From positions 28,706,001-28,770,000 of the forward strand of contig OX419757.1 of assembly GCA_948567375.1 (NCBI GenBank): a DNA stretch of 64,000 nucleotides. Reading direction: 5' to 3'. This stretch comes from Lunularia cruciata (lineage: Eukaryota; Streptophyta; Marchantiopsida; Lunulariales; Lunulariaceae). This document shows, one piece after another, positions 1 to 10,350 of the stretch (within the stretch, counting starts at the first letter, position 1; each line of letters starts with the position of its first letter). Both the position numbers and the translations under genes were made by a program. The notes beneath the pieces are model-generated. The model did no database searches. It was given only the letters and a program-made list of their open reading frames with translations, and was not told the origin of the DNA.

Positions 1-2255
1 ATTATCATGTAAATACATGAATGGTCTAATCATTAATTGAAGCATTAAACGTATTGTCATAATAACATTTGATAAGTTAATAGTAAGTGTAAAATGATCA
101 TAGAAATTCTCCATATAATTTTTTTAGATTTTTCCCACTATTTTCATGATTAGCTTTTTAGATATTTCCCTTATCCCCAAATTTGAGATTTGACAAGGTT
201 ATAGATGACATGGCCAAATTGCAAGCCAATAATTGCATGTTGTTTATGAGAGATATTGTTAATATATCTCACTATATCTACATTATTTTCCTCTTCTTTC
301 TTTAGTACTTCTAAGAAATTTTTTGCAGATTTTGCATATATAGATACAAGCTACCTTGCAATCAATCCTATATCTTTTGCCATTATATATAAGTAACATC
401 AATGATTTTGAACAAGAAGAAACACTTCCTCACAACCCTCAATCAAACTACTTTCTCTACTATTGACAATGGTTGTTTTTGATGAATTCATATTAAGAAT
501 TGCTTTTTTTTTGTTGATCAAGAAAGCAATTCTAGTTCTCCTTGCAATTTTTTCTTACTAATATCCAAGCCAAAATGACTAACGTGTACTCCAAATCTAT
601 TTACACCACCAAAGAGTTAATAGATTGAGTGATTCTTTGTCAAAGTATTGTCAAGAACAATCAGTATACATGAAAGCATCACATGCAATTGAGTAACTAG
701 ACAAAAAACAAGCCTTTTAAAGCAATGATTAATATCCCTATCCTTCAAAGTCTTGATCCTTTTGATAAAAGCAACAATTTCAAGATCACCTTCTATGAAT
801 TTCTCAACAAAGCTGTTAATGACTTAGAATAATTCCCTTTAAGCACTAACAAATTCTTGGAATAAGGTTTCTTACTCCTTCTATATAGTGTCATAAGTGA
901 TTCTATTTTGTGAGTCCTATTGAATTTTTTTGAATTGCTTTGGGTATCAATATTTAACTGATTTGCATTTGTCCTTATCAAAGTTTCCAAACTACCTATT
1001 TTGTACTCACTTTTTGAACATTTGGTTTGCAAAAGATCCTTGCAAAACTTGATCCAAATTCAATTATGTTACTTTCATTTCTTATGTGTGCTTGTTGTAG
1101 ATTATATGAAGATAGTTTGTGTAGTTTCAATCTCCATGATACTTTAGGATCATTCTCAAAATGTTGGTTGACTTCACATCAAAGTTATTTCAAGCAACAT
1201 GGTCGCAAGAAAGAGTGTATAGTATCGTCAAATGAGCTATATATAACTTCCTCATAGAGCTCTATAAGATAAGAAATGGGAGAACGTGAGCATAATGGTG
1301 ATGATAATTGCAATGATCTTCCCTACCAATAGATTTTTTCAATGTGTGTGAGTGGAAGCATTCCAACATGTTGCAAAAATACTTATTTTATGTGAAAGGC
1401 CTACTAATAGTTTGTTGTTCAAAGTTTTTGTTGCAAATTATTTATAGATCATTAAGTTATGGATGTAGATCAATAACAAGAGATCTATATTATAGTGATC
1501 TAGATCACTACAATATAGATCTCTTGTTATTGATTAGTCTTTAGTTATAATAGTTAAGTCTTAAGTCTAACTAATTTGTACCCAAAAATGTATTTTACTA
1601 ATTGAAATAATATCATCTAACCAATTTGTATTTAAATGACTCATTTTACTAATCAATTACTATAATTAGGTCATATGACTCAAAGTTTCTAATAAGAATC
1701 TTCAAGTGAATCTTTCTCTAACATGAGCAATTTCATTATAATAAGAGTTGTAATTAAAATTAGAATTCATTAATAAAGTATGATCTATAATTATATTGGT
1801 GGATGATAAGACATCTTATATCCAAGAGTTTGCATCCAATTAACTTCTCTCATAAGGTATCATCTCTGCCAACTTTTATCACAAGTAAATAGGCTTTCAA
1901 TACATATGTTCTACATCTTCCACCTTTAAGTTTGAATTCAACCTTAGCTTAATTCTAAATTCAATTTGAAATTGAGATCCAAGTTTATTTAAGTCATTTT
2001 ATTTCACTTTAATTTTAACTATTTTTACATGTAATAAATTATTATCTAGTATCAACTGTCTTTCTTTGCAAAAAAATATAAATTCATGTATATAATATCC
2101 TCTAAGATAAATTTTTAAAGTAAAATATCTTCTTGGTTGAAATATTCAAATTTAAATTCTTCTTAACCAAAATATTACTGTTTATAATATAATGCTCATG
2201 GTTGAATTCTTGGAAGTAAATTTCCCTTGAAAGTCAAAATCTTCTAGATCATAAT
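1..2255. other. AT-rich stretch without a recognisable gene
   Basis: No retroelement protein motif, LTR or structural RNA is visible here. The open frames are short and show no family motif; those at 793-1032, 1027-1257 and 1344-1544 look like chance. The only ordered structure is the hairpin at 1469-1534. The stretch ends where an E-family LTR begins at 2256. It may be diverged repeat or single-copy intergenic DNA. Confidence 0.5.
1469..1534. repeat. near-perfect 32-bp inverted repeat (hairpin)
   Basis: The left arm 1469-1500 and the right arm 1503-1534 are reverse complements with one mismatch, around a 2-bp centre (TA). The arms contain AGATCTATATT and GATC motifs and would form a long cruciform or RNA stem. 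No flanking duplication or coding content ties it to a known transposon. Confidence 0.85.
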
Positions 2256-2925
2256 TGTGGTACCCATTTTCTACAAAAAAGACTTTTTGATTATTTTCTA
2301 TCTTTTTCATACAAACTTGATAAAATAATTGCTTGTTTTGAGTATGAAACCTCTTACTTGAGTTTCCTTTGGAGGTGTGTTTGCACATGCAATGGTAAAA
2401 AGAGAACAAGTACAAAGTCAAAGTGACTCTAAAGGAAGAATGCCAAAGGAGTCCGCTCCTAAGAGTGGTCAGAGGAAGTGTGTTTGCACATGCAATGGTA
2501 CAAAGAAAACAAGTACAAAGCCAGAGTGACTCTAAAGGAAGAATGCCAAAGAATTCCACTCCTAAGAGTGGTCAGAAGCAAAGGAGTCAAGTACAAAGGA
2601 CCTTCAAACATGAGAAACTTTAGACCAAAGATCATACACCAATTTGAATGCACCACCATCGAGATAGACAATTGTTGCCAAAGATTACTTTCATTCATTG
2701 TAGGCTCATATGTGTGGAGAATGACTGCTCATAATTGATTGAAAAATTATGGCTATAAAATCAAGAGCACTTGGATTAATTTCACTTTCTACTAACAATT
2801 TTAGTCTCAATGTCAAAGAGTAAGCAACAATCCAAACCTTTGTAGTACTTTGCAATTTTCCACCATCCTTTGTAGTTGTTTGTTTTCAACCTTTGTATCC
2901 AATGGATAACATGGTCTGTTTGTAT
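2256..2925 (+). repeat. E-family LTR (copy E1, 5' LTR)
   Basis: It begins TGTGGTACCC and shows long stretches of similarity to 27459-28020 and a shorter one to 25195-25465, including the run about creating AAGTACAAAG, a CAAAG-rich middle and a tail with TTTGTAGT repeats. It is followed on the same strand by the unfamiliar E ORF, so I read it as a 5' LTR. The right edge is approximate because no partner LTR lies close by. It has gained an internal 103-bp tandem duplication. Confidence 0.65.
2375..2580 (+). repeat. two-copy tandem duplication, 103-bp unit
   Basis: Units 2375-2477 and 2478-2580 both start GTGTGTTTGCACATGC and end with AAGAGTGGTCAGA, with only a few differences. The other E LTR (27459-28020) has a single unit, so the duplication arose in this copy. 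It creates overlapping chance ORFs on both strands. Confidence 0.85.
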
Positions 2926-2945
2926 AGAAACCCATGAGGAAGATC

Positions 2946-4250
2946 CTTGCAGCAATCCTTTGTAAACTAACATCAAATAAATGAGCAATTTATTATAAGA
3001 ATGACCTTACTGAGAGCAAGCAATTTTTTCTTGCTCTAGAATTAGGAATTGAATGATATTGCCATAATCCATGAGATGAAAGGAAGGATAAGACAAAATG
3101 AGACCTAAGAGGGAATTCTTTTACATGGAATGAAGAGAATTGGATTTTTATTCTTGCTTTCATGCCAGGCCCATCCAGAGGCATAAATCTATATAAAAAG
3201 TTAGAGCTCATAGACAAAGAGCCGAGTATCAAATTATAGCATACTTTGGATAGAAGAGATCTACCAACAATGGATGGAGGGTGGATATTTACAAGGATTT
3301 ATCACTAAGGGTGGTTTTTGAAGCAATAATGAAATTGTTGTGGCCAAAGTGTACAACCTACCTCAACAACAGCCAAGTGGTCTTCTTTGAGTACTTGTAC
3401 CAAGGAGAACCAACAAATTGTGCAAACATGTTCTACTTCCACGCAAAGAGCATGTACAAGGAGTTTGAGGAAGATGGTGGAATGACTTACCTAGGCTACT
3501 TTGCCTTATATTTCTACATGGGGCTAAATTTATTAGCAAAAGATGTGCACAAGAAGTTTCCAAGCCACTTCCATCCAATGTGGGACTTCTCCTTGCAATC
3601 ATAAAGATATTAATTATCAAGAAGTATAAGGATGTGGATGTGGACAACAAGGAGACTTGGAGATTCACGCTAGTGAACAAAGAAGAGATTTTTGCCATAA
3701 TCAAGACCAAGAAGAAGAGGATATCCATCAAAGCATCCAAATCTAACCAAAAAAAATCATCAAGTTATAGATGTATATTTAGAAGAGTAGGCAAAAGACT
3801 CAAAAGATAAAGATCAAGAAGACAAAGGAAGCTCATTTAACTTAGTGGGTTTGGCCTCTAAATCCAAAGTCAAGGAGAAATATCATGATACACAATCTAT
3901 ACCACAAGAGGAAGAGCAAGGTGCAAAACACAAAGACCAAGACAAAGAAGAACAAAAATAGCTTGAATAACTCCTCAACTCCAACAAAGCCAAGAAGGCT
4001 CTCAAAGGAGAGAAAGAGGTTGCCAACATAAGATAATGAGAAGATATTTGGAAAGAAGAACAACATAAGGCCAAAGAACAACTGAAGAAGTGGAAGAGAT
4101 AATAGATGTAGAAGAAAACTCAAAGACTCTTTGAGTGTACTGTAAGCCAAAGTATGGGGAGAAGTGGCCAAAGAATGAAGAGTACTAGTCAAGGTACCTT
4201 TTTGTAATCCTTTTTGTAATTTTGTGCCTTTTTTAATCCACTTCATAAGA
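2946..4250 (+). pseudogene. broken E-family ORF of unknown function (gag position)
   Basis: I do not recognise this protein. The best preserved piece, 3281-3604, is read as MDIYKDLSLRVVFEAIMK, then a TTY block, a VVFFEYLYQGEP block and FYMGLNLL...SHFHP. The same order of motifs occurs on the other strand at about 36880-37200 (SYKDP, TTYVMKHQAVFF, FYLGLNLL, SHFHP) and partly at 60909-61180. The part before 3280 is interrupted by many stops but keeps patches similar to 60660-60900. After 3604 the frame becomes Lys/Glu-rich (around 3650-4130, with an EEVEEIIDVEE patch), like the charged linker of the copy at 35139-37746. The position just behind an E LTR suggests a gag-like or accessory ORF. It is non-functional here: stops, no intact start, and it is cut short before element B1. 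Confidence 0.55.
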
Positions 4251-4284
4251 TTGGCCTTGCAAATGATGAAGCTTATTTTGCCAT

Positions 4285-4698
4285 TGTAATAATATGGAGT
4301 TTATGGTAGAATGACCTAGACGCATCTAGGAAGCTTCTTGGTGAGAAGATTTTAGAAACATCTTGAGGTTTGAGTAACTTATATGCCAAGTTAAACAACT
4401 AGCTTTGCTTGTATACCAAGTGGATGACTAGCTTTACTTGCACTCCAAGAAACACAACTTCTAAAAGGAATTTTCCTTGGAAGCTTCTTTGAAGTCTTGT
4501 ACTTAGCTTCCTTATAAATACCAATGCTAAAGCTTATACTAGGCATTTGGAGTTTCCCATATTTGAAAGTTCTAATGAGATCATCCAATCTACTATTTCT
4601 CTCCTCAATCTTTTATATTTGTAATGGAGTAAGAATAAGATGGAAAGAATGTAAGGACCAAATCAATTTCTCCCCAACCATTAGGACTTCCATATCCA
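4285..4698 (+). repeat. 5' LTR of B1
   Basis: It starts TGTAATAATATGGAG and matches 19958-20404 and 40017-40600, especially the repeated 'ACCAAGT..ATG.CTAGC' blocks and the CTTCCTT(A)TAAATACC promoter region. A TATA-like TATAAATA lies at 4513-4520, consistent with + strand transcription. The 3' edge is set by the primer site two bases downstream. Confidence 0.75.
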
Positions 4699-4700
4699 TG

Positions 4701-4712
4701 TGGTATTAGAGC
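4701..4712 (+). other. primer-binding site of B1 (initiator Met tRNA type)
   Basis: TGGTATTAGAGC differs by one transition from the TGGTATCAGAGC that pairs with the 3' end of plant initiator-methionine tRNA. It sits directly behind the 5' LTR in the sense orientation, where minus-strand DNA synthesis would be primed. Confidence 0.7.
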
Positions 4713-4746
4713 ACCATTTCAAGTAGTTCATCACTTCCTACTTTGG

Positions 4747-5476
4747 TGCAATATTCTAAGGATAGTAGATAAACACATAAGAGTAAGTACAAGTTCACAC
4801 TCAAACTATGATGCCCCAAACCAGCACTTGGCTTTATTATATGGCAAAGCAAAGATACTCAAAGGAAACATACCCTTGGATCAGATATATGGATTGGTGG
4901 CATGTCATTGATCTCCATCCTCAGATAAGATGCATGCATGGTTGACATGTTGGATCTGGTCCTTTTTGGTTGGTCATACAAATGCTGACCAAAGGGAATA
5001 TTTAGTGAATCTTCTTACACAAATCTCAAAATCACATGGGTAAGGTATTGTTGGAAAGCCCTTGATGAGACAAATAGGTAGGGAAGGAATGCCAACCTAT
5101 TTCCCTTGGGGAAAAACTTTGCACATTTTTTAGGCCTAATTCATCCATTTAGGCCCTCAAAATTACCTCAAGTTTTTAGGCATATTTTGATCTTTTATCT
5201 ATTAGTAAAAATATCCTTTTAGTCATACCTCTTTCTGATCTATTTGGTCCATCATGTGTAACATCCTTCTAGATGTTACCAAACCAAATTTCACCTCTAG
5301 ATCATATGTCTAGCTATTGGTTCTAAGGTTTTCAAGTCCATTTAAGCTTTTGCCCTGCTAGTAAAAGTACTCTTTTGGTGATACCTTTATCTGATCAATT
5401 TAGTTCATCATGTATTACATCCTTCTAGATGTTACTAAACCAAATTTCACCTCTAGATCAAGCTATTGGCATTACA
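4747..5476 (-). repeat. solo A-family LTR, long form
   Basis: This 730-bp LTR resembles the LTRs of the complete A element at 44095-50524. It runs from TGCAATATTC to GGCATTACA on the + strand, with sense on the - strand as judged from the complete element. It is flanked by an imperfect 5-bp duplication, TTTGG (4742-4746) and TCTGG (5477-5481). No internal A sequence is present, so it is the product of LTR-LTR recombination. It lies 34 bp behind the primer site of B1. Confidence 0.88.
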
Positions 5477-6536
5477 TCTGGCCAAGAATTTATGAACGTA
5501 GTCACAATGTTTAAAGAACTATTGATCTTTCTTATTGTAACTTACAAAGAGAGATGTACATATTGCATCTACATTTTAACCTAAATAATTTTAATTAGGC
5601 AATGTAGTAGAGTAGAATCATAGCAACTATGCCTAAATTTTGCATTGCTATGCAGCAATAGATCAAGCATCTTACTTGATTGGTGAAATAGAGAGATTGT
5701 GATAGTCAATGATATGAGCAATTGGAGAGAGCAACATCTTGAGAAAGAGAAAATTGAGTGGTATCTTCAAAACCAAAGGTATTCAAATCCAAGAATCTAC
5801 CAAGAGCAAAATAGAATTTGTTTCTCTACTGTGAATGTGATTTTGAAGCCACAAATCTTCTAGATGATTTGAGATAAATCCACTTGGCTTCAAGTCAATT
5901 AGATGGAATGATAAAATATGGTGAAAATTCTAAGTGGAGCAAACTCAATGGCAATTTATTGCTCCAATTTCAACATGGAAAGATTTCAAGAGTGCAATCA
6001 TTGGGAAATTGCAAACCATGAATGCTATACAAGTTGCACCAAATTGACTGATAAAATTGAGGTAGGTTGGTTCTATAAGAGGTTAAATATCTCAATTCCA
6101 AAACACCATGATGTAAATTCTAGATATACAAGAAGGAAAAGCCTTGGATTGATTTGTGAAAGGCTTGAAACCTCACATCAAATTAGAAGTTATCATACGT
6201 GAACCCAAACATTTAGAAGAAGCCATGCAAATGGTTGAGCACTTTGATTCCTTAGTTGCTACAACTTGGTCTTAACTCATACCTCCATAAAACTTGCAAA
6301 CATACCAAGCATAGTTGAATGAATAGGTCTTGATGGAGATTGATGCCATCTAACAAATATAATTGGCATGGTAGAGCAAGACTTGCTATAATGAAATGTG
6401 GTTGCTTCTATTGTTGCCAAACTAGAATTTGCATAGTTGAATGTCCAAATAAGAATGCCAATTGCCCAAATGGATTCTTGAAACATGAAAATCATGGAAA
6501 CAAAGAGTCCCAGTAAGAGATATCGAGCATGTAATG
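5477..6536 (+). pseudogene. B1 gag remnant with zinc-knuckle-like motif
   Basis: Two gag features can be read. At about 6150-6240 a stretch GLKPHIKLEV...REPKHLEEAMQMVEHFD resembles the end of the retrotransposon gag domain, which packages the RNA. At about 6395-6440 a CX2CX4-X-X4C pattern (C-F-Y-C-CQTR-I-CIVE-C) resembles a CCHC zinc knuckle whose His has become Ile. Several stops and frame changes separate them. The gene is cut at 6537 by the end of C1, and pol continues beyond C1 at 15811. Confidence 0.6.
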
Positions 6537-7038
6537 TGTATATACATTGCTATCCACATCATACACTATAGAAGCATAACTCATACAAAAGTCATTCATA
6601 AACTCTAAAGTACCACAATAATAACCTAACACTCAATTAAATCAAAATTAAGTCCTTAACTTAATGTTTTGCAAAAAAAAGGCCTTGATTACTATCAAAC
6701 CACATTCACTTTAGTTAAGAAATGCTAGGTGATGTTTGCTAGCCTTTTTCCACCATAGCCAAGAGCTTGAAGACTCAACATCAAAGAAGTGAGCTCTCTA
6801 GAGCAACACTTCAAAGGTATACCTCTTTGCTCAACTTGGCTCTCCAATTCTAATGGCCCCATTGATAGTACATCTGACAATGCAAGTGATGATGGGTCGA
6901 ACGGTCATATCAATAGCCCTAACACAAAATTTGGCCACCATTAAGTAGTCTTTAAGAAACTATGGATATAACTTTGACTGCCAAGATATCACTCTAGTGT
7001 CCAAGCAAACTAGCTTTGGCATTGCAAATGTCATGACA
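6537..7038 (-). repeat. 3' LTR of C1
   Basis: The 502-bp block reads from TGTATATACATTGC to GTCATGACA on the + strand. It matches 28021-28569, 58059-58600 and the partial copies at 15440, 43792/60401 and 62781. A conserved GAAGTGAGCTCT block lies in the middle. Immediately to the right, about 120 bp (7040-7165) again resembles the left end of this LTR, an arrangement shared by C2. Confidence 0.75.
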
Positions 7039-7314
7039 ATTATCATGCATATAAATATCACTACACAATATAGATCATTGTCAATATTATTGTCAACATC
7101 ATACACTATAGAAGCACAACTCATACAAAAGTCATACATAAACTCTAAAGTACCACAATCACCTTCCTAGTTGGTGGCTAGGTCCCTTTAACTCAAGTTA
7201 GCCATCTATCCCAAGTATATGATATGTCCTATGATGGGCAAAGATAAGGAAACCATGTGCTATCAAGCCCCATCATTAGTCACTTGTTGCAATATATATA
7301 GCTATAGGTCAAGT

Positions 7315-7620
7315 ACATTGAGTACATAGTTATTGTCCTTGAGGAACCACTTTGAGGAGAGGAACCAAACATGCCATATACCATCCTCCTAAACAATTAT
7401 CACACACCACCATAGTAGTAGCTACACCAAAAGAACCACATAACATACACCACAAGCTTACATGTATAATTGCCAAGCTTGGGTCCATAATGCCATCAAT
7501 GTTTGGTAGGTGGCATGATGCACAATTGCACATATGATCCTTCCAAAAAACACCATCATACTCTTCTAACAAGAGTGCATTGGAAGCACAACCTTTCATA
7601 CTCTCAAGATAGTACGGCAT
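7315..7620 (-). pseudogene. PHD-finger-like module in C1, downstream of integrase
   Basis: The open frame 7330-7620 plus the codons just beyond its stop gives a C4HC3-like spacing. CMLC is followed after 11 residues by CDNC, then LGGWY, two residues, C, a hydrophobic/proline stretch (LVPLLKVVPQG), and LCTQC after the stop. The usual His after Trp is Tyr, and the Trp expected before the last cysteine pair is replaced by a stop. PHD fingers of chromatin proteins bind histone H3 tails; a role in choosing integration sites is my inference. The frame also holds an upstream CASCHLPNIDG stretch. C2 keeps a related fragment at 29590-29770. Confidence 0.55.
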
Positions 7621-8049
7621 GTAGTCACATCAAGTGTCATTGGTGTAGTTTGTTGTAGATATACATAATCACCCAATGACATCAACAAATTGAGTGTCTA
7701 TAACCTCTTCCTTGAATAGTATCACAACATAAGGTATTCTTATGTTAAGCAATCACTAAGTTCTCAAAGCCCATTGGCATCACTCTTTGAAAAGTCTCTA
7801 CCCATTGAGAATATCCGCTCATCCATATATTTGGATCATCTACATCCAAAACTACAATAACATCATTACAAATAGCTATAGGTAAATCTAGATCTCATCC
7901 ATAGAGTAGAAGTAAGGAGAGAAGGAGGCTTGTTGGCCAAACCAATAGCTCTTGGCAAACCAAGGTAATTGGATGTCCCAATCTCCCAAGATGATCTCTC
8001 TACAAATCATACTTAAACAATTCTCTCTTCATTGTCTAAACCACTTCCT
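7621..8049 (-). pseudogene. C1 pol region between integrase core and PHD-like module
   Basis: The translation is broken and I cannot assign a domain. It lies in the C-terminal integrase position. A short readable patch (VIVVLDVDDPNIWMSG, about 7815-7860) has a counterpart in C2 near 30060-30130, which shows it was once coding. Confidence 0.35.
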
Positions 8050-8330
8050 CTGCTAAGGCATCTACCTTAGGGTAATCTCAAGAGGTAGTATAATGAATTC
8101 AAGGCCTTGTCACTCAAGACCTGAAACTCACACAAGAACTCTATACTTTGATCATTCTAAACTTTGACTAGTGCACCAAAATGACTAAGAACCCAATTCA
8201 AGATTGAGTAAGATGTCCCTTCACAAGACTTGTTAGGAAGTGCCACCAAATCAATCCATTTTGAGAAGTTCTCCACCATAACAAAAACATACCAATCATA
8301 TCTCATAACTAATTATAAAGGTCTAGCAAA
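8050..8330 (-). pseudogene. C1 integrase catalytic core
   Basis: On the - strand one reads DWYVFVMVENFSKWIDLVAL, then an NDQSIEFLCEF block in the place of the usual TDQG.EF motif that bears the second catalytic Asp, then a degraded tail. The closely related C2 stretch 30272-30559 is open throughout and confirms the order. Integrase joins the element DNA to the chromosome. Stops interrupt the frame at several points here. Confidence 0.7.
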
Positions 8331-8899
8331 GTCTGAATTCAAACTGTACCTAAGCCTATTATAGGTAACAAGTGTAATTGTGACATAGGAGCACTAAATG
8401 ATTCTCTTACTTAGTAATACACCACACATCTAGAAAGAAACTACTATATTTTGGTCTATATACCATGCCACCTAAATTGACTCTGGAGTAAGCTATATGT
8501 ATGTTTTACTTCAAAATGTCCTAGCTCCTCATGAGGATGACATACCAATTATGGTCTTTGAGATGGAAGTGTAACAACTTGCACTCTACCATCTTCCCAT
8601 ACACAAAGAAGGTGTCTAAACTCCAATATAACTTGGCATGCTAAAGGATATAGGCCCTTTGCTAAGCACCAATTGTGCCACCACAAAACCAATGTAAAGA
8701 GAATCCATCATTAAGACATCATCATGAATGTCTCGTTGACCTGTACCAATATTTCCACCTATTGATACATGACCTCAACAACTACTCCTATATTTTCTGA
8801 GAGAGATACAATCAAAGCCTTGGAAATATACATAGAAAGGTAGATGCATTCCAACCTAGTACCATCTCCTCATATGTCTTACCATACCAACATACTTTG

Positions 8900-10350
8900 G
8901 TTTGATCTTGTTAGCTTAGACATGGGTTTACTTTCAACCCATCCACATCATGGTTCACCACTCTAGGTCTATCAATAACCATAAACTCATTGTGAGTTTA
9001 AGGCCCATTGTGCAAGTTTTGTTGAAATCTTGTTAGACTCCATCAACCACTTTAGTGGTTGATGATCAATAGTGAGAGTGAAGGGTACCAAATAAGTAAC
9101 ATTGGAAATGTGTTATTGCACACATTGTTGCCTAACACACTCTCTCATATGAACTATAAATTGTCTCCACAAAATTGTTGGAATGATTAGTATAAGCCAC
9201 CACAAGTCTCCTGCCATCATCATTCTTTTAAATTTCCTCAGATATCAATAAGTAACCATATAATTACAAATATTTTTGTTCACACAAAAATTTTAAGTCT
9301 TAATATGAATTTGATTGACATACTCAAATTCATATTGATATTGTAGAATTTTAAGAATGAATATACAAAATTATTTCCCTCATCATCTTGTTCGTGAGCA
9401 GTCCTCTGAGTCCCAATGTACTTAAATCAGTATGAACCAAGAATGGTCATTCTTTGATTGGTCTTTTGAGAATAGAGGCAAATATCAACTTCTCCTTGAG
9501 CTTTATAAAAGCTCTCTCTTGCTTATCTCCCCAACACTACTCTTGTGTGAGCTTTGTCAATGACTTAGCAATAGCACTAAATCCACCAACATATTGGCAA
9601 TAGAAATTTGCCAACCCAAGGAATAATTCCACTTTCCTCCTATTCATAAAATGGAAGAATATGTGCAATAACCTCCACCTTGGTCTACTAAAGACCAAGT
9701 CCACCAAGGTAGATAGTGTGAGCCAAATAATCAATCTACTTGTGGAAGAATCTGCACTTCCTAAGATTTTATTTGATTCCATGAGATCTCAATCTCTAAA
9801 ACACCTCCAACAAATGTCTCTTGTGCTTCTCTATAGTAGTGCTATAAACCAAAAAGTCATCAATATAGCACCAAGAAAAATCTAATCTTATTAATATACT
9901 ATCCATGACTCTCTAAAACTTGGAAAGAGCATTCTATGACCCAAACTATAAGAACATCCACTTATATAATACATCCTTACTGTGAGTATCAAAAGCCTAA
10001 AATGTTATCTTGGACTTGTCTTCTTCTTTGATTGGCAATTGATGATATCTTACTTGAAGGTCCAAATTATTGAAGACCTTGACATACCAAATTGCATCAA
10101 ACATCTCCTCTATTCTAGGCATAGCATATTGATCAGCCTTAATATATTTGTTGATATGGCAATAATCTCCATGCATCTACTTATCTGTGTAGTTGCCATG
10201 CATATCCTTCTTGGTTAGCATCAATATGAAGCATACTCTCTTTGTGAAATCTTCACCAAACTAGCTTCAAAATTTTTTATACTTTGACTTTGAATCAATA
10301 TTCTTTCCATGTCACTATTTATAAAGATGTAAAAAAACTAGTGTATCACT
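8900..10350 (-). pseudogene. C1 reverse transcriptase and RNase H
   Basis: Read on the - strand, the catalytic CYIDDFLVYS block is intact at about 9842-9871 (YIDD codons 9857-9868). Upstream (10000-10250) a palm-domain sequence with ADQYAMPRIEEMFDAI and NNLDL...YHQ patches is spread over frame shifts. Downstream (9537-9640) ELFLGLANFYCQYVGGFS is the connection to RNase H, and about 9000-9100 an ITDH.PLKWLM-like RNase H motif is recognisable. These enzymes copy the RNA to DNA and remove the RNA template. There are many stops. Confidence 0.75.

Noticed and set aside
2182-2738. Overlapping open frames on both strands with repeated peptide blocks
   Set aside because: They follow from the 103-bp tandem duplication inside an E LTR; the other LTR copy has no such frame.
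3842-4246. 134-residue hydrophobic open frame on the - strand that looks like a membrane protein
   Set aside because: It is the antisense of the Lys/Glu-rich linker of the E ORF (AAG/GAA codons read backwards give Leu/Phe/Ser). No start context or second copy as an ORF.
7315-7449. Independent host PHD-finger gene
   Set aside because: The finger lies between integrase and 3' LTR of C1, and a related fragment has the same place in C2, so it belongs to the element.
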